DNA of 64,000 nt from Motacilla alba alba (taxonomy: Eukaryota; Chordata; Aves; Passeriformes; Motacillidae). Location of the stretch: contig NC_052016.1 of assembly GCF_015832195.1 (NCBI RefSeq), forward strand, positions 81,567,047-81,631,046. The letters run 5' to 3'. Positions 36,888 to 50,719 of the stretch are shown here, piece after piece. The notes under the pieces were generated by a model. The model ran no database searches. It worked only from the letters and a program-made list of their open reading frames with translations, and was not told the origin of the DNA. Each line of letters opens with the position of its first letter. Within the stretch, counting starts at the first letter, position 1. The position numbers and the translations under genes are program-made.

Positions 36888-37696
36888 AGCATTGGGATTG
36901 ATTTTTTAATATATAAAAAAGAGACCATGTACTCACATAAAACAGAAATTATTATATTGTTTCATCTACAATTAAAAATATACAACAACTAGAAGTTGAC
37001 AGTAAACTCTCTTCTTAAGAGTCCAAATTTTATAATTTTAATCTGTATTTTACTCACTGCTGCCCATACAAAGGGGAGTGAGTAATAAGTAATGTTCTCA
37101 CAAATAAAGTCACTCCTCAGATTCATTCAAGAACACAAGTAAAAAGATAGAATCATGTGGTGAGGTTAATGCATAAAATCATCTTGGGGCAAAGTTAAAT
37201 TGTATAGATAATTTCATTTTGCTTCTCTATGTCTTAATATTTTTTTAATTTATAAGTATTCTTTCTTATAGTTTAGTTTGCAGATAATTGTAACATATTC
37301 CAATAATAAATTGAAGAGAGAGTTAGTAGTTTTGTTGGGGTTTTTTAATATAAATTATTCACATTGTTCAATACAGGCTCTTATACTCAAATCTTTTGGA
37401 GTAAAGATTTTCCTTTTTTTGATTTTTTTTATTTTATTTTCTGTTCTTCTTCTCAGAACACAGAAGACTGGGTTGGGTTTTTTTCCCTCTGGAGCTTTCT
37501 TGTTTTGTTTATCTCTGACCATTATTGCTTCACTTGAAAATGTTTTTACTCCTCTGGGCTTCTGTAAAAACAAGCCTAGAGCCTGGCTGCAGAACACTTA
37601 ACCTCTGATTCTGACCTTTCACACACAGGATGAAATTCTTACAAGAACTCTTTTCTAACTAGAATTGTCAGTCAGGTAGAGTTATAACTTATGCTG

Positions 37697-37721
37697 AAAA
37701 AAAAAAGAAAAAAAAAAAAAA
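37697..37721. repeat. Poly(A) tract with one G
   Basis: A10, G, A14. Confidence 0.95.
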
Positions 37722-39607
37722 CAGTGTACATTTTTCTTCCTTGACTAAAGCAGGCTGCTGTGTTTATCTCTGTGGGATTTAATACCACTGAGATTGCAAG
37801 TCTTACAGTTTGTGCACCACATACCAACAGACCACATGGGGAATAATTCTCTTTTAAAAAAATTAAAAGCTATATCTGGAATGTGATCAAAGGATGGATC
37901 CATGCAAGAAAGAATTGTAAGGTCTTGTTCTTACTGGGCGTGCATAATAAACATGCAAGCTATTTGCAAGCAGACAAATGGTTATATGTCTGCTACTATA
38001 ATAATATGGTTTAAACATCTCTGTATTGATTGTATAGTCTGGTCACTAAATAAAATATGGGGGTTTGTGACTGAGTCTGGGAAGGGAATATTTCTTTCTT
38101 CTCAGCTGTAGGGAATAGAATCCCTGTAAATAAAACAGAGCAAGCTTTATTCTGTGAGAAATGTCAGGGTTCAGGTTTTGTGCCTAAGGCTCTTTCTCCT
38201 AACTCAAGGTGACCTCATCCAGACTGAATATAGGAGAAAATTTCCAGCCTTTCCTGAACCCTGTAATTTATCTGTGTGCTGGCAGCCTGCTGTCCAGTAC
38301 AAAGCTGAACTGTGCTTCCCCACAGTTAAGAACACCCACAACCACAGGCATGTGCTTGAGTTGAATGCTCTGACTTTCCTAGGCTTTCCACCAGTGGTGT
38401 TATTGATCAGACTGTAAATGAACCCCACCCTTTAAGCAAAGGCACAGCTGCTAAGTACCAGAGCATTGGTTCATGTTAATTTTTACTCAACACTAGAGAG
38501 GAAAAAAAAGAAAAAACACAATAAACTTCAAGATTCACGCAGCAGGGAGGAAGCCCTGAATAACGTAGCTGTGATTACATCTACAATGGGAAGGATTCTC
38601 TTCTCCTTTAGGGAAACTTAGTAGTACATGACAGAGGATTCAGACACAGCTTTTACTGAAGTCCACTTTGCCTGCCTAGTATGATGTACTAGGCTATAAT
38701 ATGCTAGAAAAAAAACACTGTTAAAATAATCCTCAACACTCTGATTTCCTTTGGTAACTGAGAATAAGGCAGTGCAAGGCAGTCGCTATGCCTGAATTAA
38801 AAATATTGTTCAGAAATATAATATCTTTTCAAGGAATATTTAGGGCCTTGGCATTGACATTATCATCCATGGTTGTGAAAAAGCACCATATTTTCCAAAC
38901 ACATTGAACAGACCCTTCAGAGAAGGATCACTGGGTAATAGCAGGATAAGGAATCACAAAACACTGAAGGTTTCAAACTGAGGGCTGTCTTGGGAAGCAT
39001 TTGGAAGATCATTTCTCTGTCAAAGAGAATCTCATTATTTTCTCCACAAAGTTATTCCATCTTTAAAGTTGATATGTATTAGCTTTACTTTTAGGTGAGT
39101 CATTTCAATTGTCTCAGAACTTTTCCCAAGAAAAATTCCTACTGTTCTGAAAAGAGTACAGAATTCTAAATAGACAATAGGGTGTAATTTCACATTTTCT
39201 TACCTCCTTTGAAATATATTCTAGTCTTTTAACAATTTAAGAGTTTAAAAGAGCCAAAACCGCTATCTCTTTGGTGGATGTGTTACAGCTTTGCTTGCAA
39301 CTAATGAGAACAATAAGATGGAGATTATTATAAACAGCCGCACCGAGAAGTTTAAACACAGTTTGAACATTAGTGACATGACTCTATGACTCATTTTATA
39401 ATGTAGTGCCCAAGGCTGTTTAATTAAATCCTCAAATGGCAGTAGTAGTGTTCTCCAATGTTATCAAAATAATTGCTCCCAATGTAAATTAGCTTAAAAC
39501 CTGAGAGTCAATGAAAATACAAAATGTTGTCAGGGAGGTCAAGACTGATAAATGCAATTTCGTGTGCAAGATACGTCACAGTTCTGAATCTTTCCTTAAA
39601 GCAAAAC

Positions 39608-39700
39608 TTTTTTTTTTTTTTTTTTTTAAGTGGCAATGTGAATAGTATTTTTACATTTTTGTTGTTTGTTTGTTTGTTTGTTTGGGGGGGGAGGAGGGGG
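39608..39700. repeat. T20 tract, (GTTT)n repeat and G-run cluster
   Basis: T20 (39608-39627) is followed 36 bases on by five GTTT-type units (39664-39683). These run straight into G8-A-GG-A-G5 (39684-39700). The low-complexity elements lie side by side. Confidence 0.92.
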
Positions 39701-40006
39701 TGTAATGGTGGTGGTTTGAACATACGTGGATTAAGATTCTCTGGAACAATTGATAAGAAAAATAGGCAACCAAGGTTGCTTCATATAATGATAGAAAACA
39801 ACAGACACAAAAAAGACATGGATGGATGTTTTGCCAATTAGAAATATTAAACATTTAAAGACAGATAAACTTCAAAAAAGGGATATTCCTTAAGATAACC
39901 AGGAAAGACTAAATTAAATTTTAAGATCTTATTACAACTTTTACTTACTGGATAGACAAAAAAATCTAGATTATCCATATGCCAGATGAATGCTTATATC
40001 CAGCCT

Positions 40007-40031
40007 AGAAGGTGCAAAACTAGCACCTTCT
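40007..40031. repeat. Perfect inverted repeat, 9-bp arms, 7-nt loop
   Basis: AGAAGGTGC (40007-40015) and GCACCTTCT (40023-40031) flank the loop AAAACTA. Confidence 0.93.
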
Positions 40032-41346
40032 TCAATTGTGTACAATATGTTTTGTATATTTGTATATATAATGTGCTACAGATGTGTTTGATTTAAAATC
40101 AACTCCTCTGTTGGTTCCCACAGACAAGACTTTGACTGTGCATTTGATAGAGACTTGGGGACCTCACCATCACCTTGAATATCAATCAACAGCTGAATGA
40201 GTTTTGAAAATCAGACTTTTTGATTTTTCACCTGCAATGGCAACTGAGTGCTTTATCTATCTACTTTTGGAAGTATTGCTCCTTATACTAATCCATTAAT
40301 ATGTCCTAAAATCCTTTTTAATGTCACAATTTAATTTCACAATCAATCACATGCTGCAAATAGATCACCTATGTTTAAATATGTATATGGATATATTTTT
40401 TCTCCAAGAGGCACTGAATGGTAATGTTACTTTCACAACCATGATATAAGGAGCACTAAATATCTGTGGCCCTTAAGGTGACTGCAATAACAAAGTCTTA
40501 TTTTGACCCAGAGGAATTCACAGTCTCTCTTTTGTTTCTCACTCTTTATGCCTCTGTGTTTTTTTCAGGTATAGTATTTTCTCTTTTCCTAACGACATTT
40601 TCTGATCTCTGATTAATAGTATGATAAATTGCATTGCAGATTCTGATTTATTTAAGTAAACTCCAGATCCCTTTGTCAAGCTACTGCTGTCACTTTACTA
40701 TTCCTGCTCTGCCTTAAAATTACTCAAGAAATATTCTGTGGTCCATTATGCTAAATCAATAGCTTTTAAAATGTGAGTTAACAATCTCCTCACTGTATTT
40801 TCTTCTCCTTGCAGGAAAAGCATATCCAAATATCCCCTTATAGACCTCTTCAGATTTGAATTCCCACAGACTTCAACATTATTATTCATTATCTGTTTTA
40901 AACTGCTTAGTAGAATTGTTCTTGCCATGCTCAGCTTGAGAAAATAATGTTCTTTCATACTGTGTAAAACCTCTCTGTACAATAGTTGAAAAGAATTTTT
41001 CCTTGTGAGGAATATGAAGCATTTTGGGTTGATTGCCAGTGAAATGCAGAAAATACACATATAACCATTTGCTTTTTAGAGGGCTGGAGTAAGGGGAATA
41101 AGCATCTATGAAATCAATTGCATGCTTGGTGTCTCTACTATGCATCATTCATTTCCCCTGCGTCTGTTTCATTAGATTGCAGGATTTTTCACCTCATAGT
41201 AGGGATATTAAGCATTTCATCAGCAGTAGGAAAAATACTTGGTATCTGTATTATGTTGAATTCACTCTCTAAATTGATTCAACTTACAATAATTTCAACA
41301 TATTCAAAATCAAAGTACTTCAAAATTCTCCCAAAACCTGTCATCA

Positions 41347-41381
41347 GGGGGAAGGGGTGGGGGAGAGGGTGTAGGAGGGGG
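41347..41381 (+). other. G-quadruplex-forming motif
   Basis: G5-AA-G4-T-G5-AGA-G3 (41347-41369) fits the canonical four-run quadruplex pattern with loops of 2, 1 and 3 bases. A fifth run, G5, lies at 41377-41381. It is isolated in AT-rich DNA. Function is unknown. Confidence 0.85.
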
Positions 41382-44300
41382 AGAGGAAGAGGAAAGTGAA
41401 ATGTGAACATACAAAGAAAATTTTCTGAACAATTTCTGAGTCAGAATCCAACACCTAAATCCACATCCTACATCGAGCATGGACATATAACTTTTCTTCA
41501 AGTAAGTTTTTGTGCAGAGAAGAAAAATTGACCTGGATCGTTATTAGCATGAACTGTCATTGTTATTGTTTTTCTTTCCAGGGTTCATCTTAAAATGAAG
41601 CTTCTGCTTGAAATAAAGAAATGAAGAAATCACATATATGAGTCTGAGACTACATAACATAAATAATCCAAATTCATATCTTTATGTAAGTTCTCCAGCA
41701 AAATACAGGGAAAAATATTTCTATTTGGTAAAAAATATAATTAAAACATATTTAATTTTTTTAGCATAATAACACTTTCATGTCACTGTATCTTTGAAAA
41801 TCTTAAAAGTAAGTAAATCAATAATGGACGATGAGTATATGCTTAGGATTTTGAATTTGCAATATATCTTAGTCAGATGGCTAAACACCAGGCCATTAAA
41901 ATTATTCTTTATTTAAAAAAATAAGTTTTTATGCAAACTTTTAATTGGCATCCATTTTTTTCAAGAAATATTGAATAACTTTCTCTTTATGTAGTAACAT
42001 TGTTGAGATCTTTCTTTCTGGGTTACATTATATAATACATTCTCAAGTATTATTTTCCAGCTAAATTTAATAATACCAGAAATAAAGGGTGTTAAACTCT
42101 TTAGAGAATTCTTTATTACCCCTTAGAAGATGAGAGAGCTGGCAGTTGGCAATTCTGGTCCCTTATTAATTCTGCTGTATTCCATGGTATTACTTCACTA
42201 GACTTTCATTTTTTTCCTCCACTGCTACCAACTTCTCCATTCTTTAAAAACAAGAATGTGTAATATGTACCTGTGTATCTTCAATTTCTGCAGTAATTTA
42301 CTACTAGTCCCTGACATGTATTAACTTCCTGTTATGGATTCATTTCTTTAGTTTCTAGAAAATATTTTTCATTTATTTTAGTCTTCTACAGGGAGTGACA
42401 GTATTGTTTTTGCTTTTTAAACTACCTTAATTCAACCTTCTGTTCTTAAAGCTCTTTTCTTACTTGTAAGTCATCAGTTTATGGACTAAAGGACAATATA
42501 CAATGAATGATTTGATTTGTGAGGGAGCAATGCAATGAAACAAAGGATTACATTTCAAAGTCATGTTCATTTTAACATTTTCCTATGCAGTATTTCACTA
42601 TCTTTATATAGCAATCAGTTGATTGAACTCCCCTAGGTATTCTACTACAACTCAAGGACTTTGAAAATCAGAGACATATGAGATGATTCTTCTGATCTGA
42701 CTTTATGCACATAAAACCTAGGGAGCTTAAAGAAATACTTTAAACTGTGAAAATCACTCTAGGTTTTATTTTTAATCTTTTGAGAAGAAAAAGGCTTCTG
42801 TGCAGAAGTGTCATCCTGGACATTTATTTTGGGATGAAAACAAAATAAACCCATTCTAGAGGTATGCTTTTTCTCCACATGCTAAGAAGATAATCTGGTA
42901 TCTCTAGCTCAAAAGCAAATGTCTGACAGAGTATCTCAAGGAACTGAATTACAGGTCAAGATATTAAAAATTTGTGCCTGTTATTTTCATTTCTTTGGTT
43001 TATTTTTTTAAACTTCAGTTAAATTTCAGGTAAGATGTTTATAGCTGCGGTTGATACATATTATGTGCTTCTAAGGCTTCCTATGTAACTTTTGAGACTA
43101 AAACTGGTTAAAAATGTCAGAACATCTCATTGTTTGATTTTTAAAAGCCTGCTCAGAGGGAAAAAAATTGAAAGATTGGCATATTTTGTTTTTTAATCTG
43201 ACATTAGAAAAGTTATTTCTTAATTGATATCCAGTTTTGTTGTTTTTAATAGGTTTTTCAGAAGCATGAAATGCATAGAATAATAAAAAATATAGCTTGA
43301 TAAGAGTATAATGTGAAAGGATGATTAGTGAAGATCCAGTTGTTGATCTGATATATGTCTGAAAAGTACTTTCTATATACCCATATATTAGGTACCCTCG
43401 TAATCCTTGTGCAAAGGATTCAGAATGTTAAGCAGAAGAATTTAGGTGATTGATACCAGTCTAATTGTAGATCTTCACTAATTCATCCTAGATAGCTTTA
43501 ATCATTTATTCTTGGTTCTGCTCTTGGACCTCATTACTTCTCTTCTATTCTTTGCAATAGCATGGAATGGTACAATTCTGTAAACTGTTACTTTTGCTAT
43601 CTTTTCCTGTTTTTCCTGAAATTTCTGAAGCAGAAAGCTAACCCTAGTCAGAGTAGCTGTTTCATTAAAAGAAAATAAAAGAAAAGTAAGAAAATTATGA
43701 TATATCTTTAAAGCAGCTTTACTTCTGGCTTTGTGTTTCAGAACTGTTTCAAGAAAAACAAGGTCAAGTAGATGGTATATAACAGAAGTAACAAATTGCT
43801 GAGTTATGGAAGACAGCGAGGTGAAGAAAAAAACAAGGGACGAAAGAAGAATCCAAAATTTAAGGCTATTAATGGCTACCATATAAACAGTTAACTACAG
43901 ATTAGAACACAAATAAAATTACTAGACAATGAATAAAGGTTTTTGTATCTTGATCAAGATGTTTCATTACCAGATATAATTAATTGGCTTTTTCTTACAT
44001 GAGATTACTTTTTTATGCCATAAGGATTCAGATCTGCTTTCATATTGTTTATTACGGTTTTCAGTGTGTTGCTTGGAGAGGATAATACTTCTTTTGTGTT
44101 TGTGTTTAAGAACTGGTTCATTTTTAGGGTGTTTTTTAAAGGGAAGAAATATACAGTGAGACTTAAGAGAAATACTGAATGTGTGGGCAGCAAATTATGA
44201 ATGAAAGACCCAGAATCAGCTCTTTAATCAACAAACTAAGACTAATATTTTGAGATAAAAGTGATATCTTCTGAGTCACTGTCTGACTGGTGATATTAAA

Positions 44301-44810
44301 ACTCATTATTCAACCAGGAAAGTACAAAGAACATGAATATCTAAGGTGTTTTAATTTGTATGTCATAAATAATTTTAACAAGTCCTTGAGTTTTTTGGTT
44401 TTTTAGAGTCAGAATAGAGAAAACTTTCATCTATGTCCATTTAAACTATAAGAAAGCAAGAACTTACTATGCTTGCTTGAGCAGTTTCACTGACTTCATT
44501 ACTTCTGATATAAGGAAGCTGAAAAACTCAGCAAACTTTAGAGATAAACTCTTGATTTAGGAAATTTGCCAGAGATAACTAATTTATATTGTGTATGCAG
44601 GAAACAGAGTGGAAATGCAAGAAAAGGAATAGCAGAGGTAAAGGTTTTAGATATTATTATATAAGTGAACACCTGACTTTTAATTAGAAGAGCTTAAAAA
44701 TTCTGATCCGGTTTTCCTCTTCTGTCATGAACAATGCCTGTCTCTTTATATCTGAGTATAAAGTTGAGAAAACAAGAGCAGTTCTATATTACTTTACAAT
44801 TGAAAATATG

Positions 44811-44830
44811 TGTGTGTATATATACACACA
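44811..44830. repeat. Perfect 20-bp palindrome of (TG)/(TA)/(CA) units
   Basis: TGTGTGTATA joined directly to its reverse complement TATACACACA, with no spacer. It has the composition of a microsatellite that can extrude a cruciform. Confidence 0.95.
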
Positions 44831-47800
44831 GTGAAAAACAAAGAAAAAACCTGATTACTGTGACAGAAATGCTTAGAAAACAGACAAGTCAGATTGCCTT
44901 TAGACTTCAAAAACAATGTCTACTAAATTCATTCATTAACAGCACACTTCGTGACAGTGCTTAGTTATTGCACATTAACAATAGATATTGTTTTAAAGTT
45001 TATTACATTGTCTTCAACAAAGCCTCAACACAAAGTTTACAGCGTGTCTTCAACACCTAAATTCTGAATTACCAATGTGTGCATGCAACTCCACATCACT
45101 GATACCACTGCTGGCTGCAGTTTGTGGTGGTCCTTGGTGAGAACAAAGTGATCAGCCTTGAGAGCTGTTGGCAGGATAAGTCAGATGTGCCTTGTTTTAC
45201 CTTCTTTCTTCTTTTCTCACTTGTGCTTGCTGTTTTCATGCTATTTGCTGCTACAGTTCCCTCTCCCAACCTTGGGAGGGAAATCCTCCTGATTCTGCTT
45301 TGAGGGTGAAGGATATCTTTCCAGTTATCATGGTATACTTGGCTGGAAATCCTGTGGATTTGCAGACCCATGTGATTTTAATGTCCTCTGCAACTTTGTC
45401 TTACGTGGTTGTCTCTTATATGCAACTTCTCTTTTCCCCTTTGGTGGTCACATCATTCTCATGTCAATTGCTGAATTGTCTGGCTCACAGTGTTATGCCC
45501 TGAAAATGTTACAAAATGCTTACATACTGTTCTTGTTACCTTGTTTCAGTGTACTTATATTCAATTTAGAATTAATTAAATCATGATCAAATTATTTATA
45601 ATTCCTAGATGTCACAGTGGTTCCTAGTACTTGTAAAACCCTGTCTCTCTGCCTGCTGTGGAACATACAGGCTTCTCACACTCTAAGAACACCCTCTGCA
45701 TTCTTGCTATCCAAGCTACATAAAGCTTTTTTTGGCAAAGGAGTTCCAGCCAGTATCTCTGTAAGCAGGATTGTTAGAAACCTCCAACTTCTGGCCTTCC
45801 ATGTTTGGCTAGCATTATTTATACTCACTTCCTCTTTGCAAAGATTATTTCTAGGATTTTGTCTAGACCATAATGTAAATTTGGAGGAACAAACATACTG
45901 ATCAGATGTGCATAGTTCAGATGTGCTGAGATCTTTTATGCCTTTTTTTCTTGCCACAAAACCTCAGATCTTGCTGGCTTGCTAAAATAAATCATCTTTG
46001 TCTGTGCTATTGAGAACTGTCTCCTGTTCCTCCTAAATAAAAAGCTGATTATAACATTAGGGACACTTCAGCATTGAAAGCCAAGGAGATTAGTGTCTGC
46101 ACTGAAAAGACTTGGCTAAGAAAAGGTAAGTGCTGAATGAAAGAGATGGGGCTGTTTGCAAAGAGAAAGGGATTTAAATGGATCTCAGAAGAACTGGAAG
46201 TACACATTAATCATGATGGAACAGAATTGTACTGACAATTTTTCTTTTAGTTCTTTCAGCACACAAAATCCATAAATCCTAATCAGAAAGCCACGTTTGT
46301 TAGGTTGTCTATCCAAAGTAATTAGGTGCAAAGTGGTGACATCAGCTAAACTCTTTCCTTTGCAATTTAATAGAAAAAGAACATGGAATTCCATCCTGCA
46401 AGTCATCAATAGAACTTTTTCTATAACCAAATCTTGCCTATATTATCAATTGCAACTAAATCAAGTATTTATCTTATATCTTTTTGTCTTTATCTTATAT
46501 TTTTTTTGGTCATTTAATAAAGAACTGTAAAATTATAATGATTTCTCCATACATGTTGGAGACTTATTTTTGAAACTATTCTAGGGTGGGTTGAAAAACA
46601 TAGTATGGGTTAATTCAACTTTGGAACTCTTCACAAACTATGCATGCTAAGTTCTTGCAGTCAGTGTTATATGCTTTTGGTATCTGATGACCTATTATAT
46701 TTAATTGTTTCCACTTCTATCTGCTGTCTCATTTAGGTGAAAATTAAATAATCAAAAGTGCATGAAAAATTTTGTGTCCACAATAGAAAGCAGTTTTGCA
46801 CCATAGGACAGGTCTTCTATATCCAAATACCATTGTTGAACTGCCTACATTGACAATATATTTAATATTTTATATACATTATGGCTTTTACATCCTCCAG
46901 GTTAGTTTTACTGTTTCACAGGATTAATGTCCCTTCCATCCTCCTCATATAAAGATTTCTCCAAAAGGAGAAATCATTGGTTCAAACACTTAAATCTGCC
47001 CCAGCACTGTAAGTGCATCTGAGGCCAGTCTGAGACCAGAGCTCCTGTTCTGGTTAACTTTAAAAATAATCACATACTTGTTAATGCAGATCCCTTTCAA
47101 AACAAATCAATGCTCAGGGATAGCCAGAGCATTCACTTTGAAACCTCGTTACTGCTCTTAGCAAGCACACTAATGTGGACACCTAAAAGATGTCTGTGCT
47201 TTTATTTTAATAACTTTTGTCTAAAAATGTAGGCTATTGCACTTAGAAATGCAATAACAAACCATGTTAACACATATTAAAAAAGTTTAACCATTCCTAC
47301 AAACACACAATATTTATAGGAATAATATTCTTAGCAACAAAGGGACATGAAAGTGTTTTTGAGAAAAAAAAATGTGCAATTGAAACAAATATTCACAAAT
47401 AATCTGTTTTTCCAACTTTCCATCAGCTTCCTTTTATTTTAGTACTTATTATTTTTTTGTTTGGTTTCAGTTGTTTGGTTTTTTTCAGTAAGTGTAATGT
47501 TATTGCTTGTGACATACTAATAGCTAATAGAATTTCTTTTAGTTTAAAGCAAGTTCACATCTTTCTTTTTTTTTCTTCTTTTTTTTCTGTAGTTTCTTTT
47601 ATCTTTGAAATAATTAGGGCTGTCTTAAGACTCTTGCTTAACTTTGTCTGCTTTGACCTGTGATGATTATTACACATATCAGTCATTTAGTCAAACACTG
47701 TAACTCTTCCCTGAAAGATTAAGTGAATTTCCATCATAGAACACATTTCTTTTCAACAAGAGACAGGTTTTATTGTGCTAAAGACACAGATGTGTGTTTC

Positions 47801-49566
47801 ATTATGCAGTTTTTCAATACTACTAATGAAATGACATTAGAAAAGCATCAATTACTTAAATATAGCTCAGAGCACACAGAGTATGTTTACAACATAATTG
47901 ATTTTGTCCATCCTAAATTGATTTTTGGATCTGAATTAGTTTTTTATATAAGTAGCACTACAGTAGCATTATTACAATGATAATCTATAAATTAATAAAT
48001 CATGCTGCAGCACTGAATAGATCCTTAAATGCAAATTTAATTCAACAAAAACAGAGAAAAAGTTTTCTTTCCATGATTTTCTAAAAAATTAATATGAAAA
48101 TTAATGTATATTATAGTGACAGGGATAACGTAACTAGTAAAGATATAGACACACTTGAAAAACTAGTTAAAATGGAAGCTTTCTGAAAGTATGTATAAAA
48201 TGCTTTACTGTATTTGGTTATATTCTTTTCTTTTTTTTCCTTTTTTTCATGGGTTTATCCTTTTATTATTTTTTTCTGTTCTCTTTCCATAAGATTTGTA
48301 TTACTGACTGATCTTCTGATATGTAATGTTATATTTGTCAGGTATTTCAGCTTAAGGCTAGAAAAGATTGTGTTCCAGTAATTTAAATGCCTGTGCAAAT
48401 AATTCTGATTTAATTTAAACCCTTGTATATTTAGAAAAAATATACTCTAGATAAAAATAGACTTTAGAAATACTTATATCTAGGCTTCATCCTGTGCTGA
48501 ATTCTATTATGGCTCTAGCATTCATATTTTCTTTTCCATGTTCTGCCACCACTATCTTGCTGCCTCTACTAGTAAGGAGAAGTCTACCAAATTGTTTCAC
48601 TGAAGATTTGAATGTAAAGCACATGATCTCAAAGGGATAAAGCTGTTTCATGTGGAAACATCATATTTTCTCTGGAAGAAAATAAGATTAAATAAACGCA
48701 CTCTTATGTCTTCCTCTGTGCAGTATAAGGCTGTTTAAAGACTATCAAAATTATCATATTATTTACCATAGTTCTGCAACAAATCCACTGAAGACTGTTT
48801 TGTTGGAGGGTATTGTTTTGGGATTTTTTATCAGGTCTTCTGATAATGAAACTGAGGAATCATTCTTCCATTTGTTTTTGCCAACTTCATGCTAGGTTTA
48901 ACCTTGTTTAGCCTTACCTTTATCATATTTTATTGCATCAGCCCAGCTGCTTCTGCTTGCCAGGTTGTACTGTTGTACGTGTAAAACCACCTTGATACTG
49001 TTAGGGAAATGCATCCCCCCTGACTGAAGCCATGTGAAATGTTGACAGGCAGTTTAAACTCTCATCAGAATCATTGCTGAAAGAGAGAAAGAACAAAGCA
49101 TCTATAATTTAGACTGCTTAGCAATATATATCTCTGAGGGAAGACAGGAGTCAGCCTTTGGAATAACCTTCTTTGGAGACTATCAAGGGAACCAAGATGA
49201 TCATATCAGATAAAATTCCCAGCTTTTACAAGATTAAAAGAAATTACTTGAAATTGACTCTTTATTCCAAAGCAATCATAACTGTCGCTATTTCTTGTCC
49301 TACTTCTTCCCATGCCTCTTCGTTACTTATTGTTTCCATTCTTAAATATCTCTCTGTCCTTTTGCTGTTTCTCTCCTGCATCAGCTTTCTCCATTCTCAC
49401 CATTCAAAACAGGGGATTAACAAATGCTGGTTTTTCTTTCCAGTAAAATGTCTTCTTTCTCTGACCCTTAAAAAGTTTTCCAACTGTTGTAACAGCTAGT
49501 TTAGTTATTCCTTGCAATTTCATAACCTGAAATAATTTTGATAATCTATTTATTGCAATTCTATAA

Positions 49567-49612
49567 TTTAGTTCTTCATTGCTATTGAATTTAGTTCTTC
49601 ACTGCTATTGAA
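49567..49612. repeat. Tandem duplication of a 23-mer
   Basis: Two adjacent copies (49567-49589 and 49590-49612) starting TTTAGTTCTTCA and ending CTATTGAA. They differ at a single base. Confidence 0.93.
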
Positions 49613-50697
49613 ACCAGAGAACATTATGTATTTCTGGACTCAGGGGCTCTTCAATTTGACTTAGTGACCTGAATACAATTTTAATATACTGAAGATATGC
49701 GTGCAAAAACCTATATGTTTGTTGAATGGCATTTTCCCCGCAACATTTTTAGAATAAATGGTGGCATAAATGTGTTGACAGCAGCTAATCTCAGAGGATG
49801 AAGTATGCATTCCTAATAAGCTCTTTACTCGTGTTAAAGGAGAGTGAATGACAGGCAGTGCAAGATCTTATCTAAAAGGCAAAATACATTGCAGTGCATA
49901 ATAATGCATGTAACAGGTCTGCTCACTTATGAGCTGTGGATAAATGCAAGAAATCACTACAATACTATGCCTGAAGACAGAGCACTTATTCTCGTTGTGT
50001 GGGTGAGTGTGCTGTAGAGATCAATTAGATCACGTAACTCCAGCAGACAGTAAGAGTAGCAGTAATAAAACCTAAAGCAAAGAACATATTGCACAGTGTG
50101 CTGACAAGGTCAAATTGATAGTAATGATGTGTGGTGGCAGCACTGCAATAAGGTTGTCTTATACTGTATGCATCTGATATTGGCTTTCATTACCAATATC
50201 CTGAAGTACAGTCAGAAGCTTACTAAAATGATAGTGATTACCCAAAGGGCAAAAGCAAATAAGACAGGCATTTCAGTTCTTATGCACCCTTGCAAACTGC
50301 ATGAAGGCAGAAAAAAATTGTCCCTCATGCTAGATCATGCAATGTTTGCTACCACTGGGATCAAATTTAGTTTATACTGCCTTGAGTTTATACCGTCCAT
50401 TTTCAAACTGATGTAGTTCTTTAAAGCATGTATGTTCTTAGTGAGTTTATTCAGTTAGACTGTCAGAGACCGTGATAGCTCTCTTCAGGGCAAGACTACA
50501 AGTATGTACTCTAAATCAGCCTGTAAGATCAGCCTGACATATCATACTCAAGATGTTCTGTTGTTCAGGAAACTTCAAGTTAATACTGGGTGAGCACTTG
50601 AAAACTTAAGGTTGGGCCTGGTTTCAATAAACCCCCAATATTTGGATGAGAGTCTAGTATTTTCACAATACAGCATTTTCATAGCTTTTCAAAAACT

Positions 50698-50719
50698 AAA
50701 CCAAACCAAACCAAACCAA
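50698..50719. repeat. (AAACC)n microsatellite
   Basis: Just over four pentanucleotide units of AAACC. Confidence 0.92.

Noticed and set aside
43502..43882. 126-codon minus-strand open frame
   Set aside because: It is a Phe/Leu/Lys-rich product of A/T-rich DNA with no motif or splice context.
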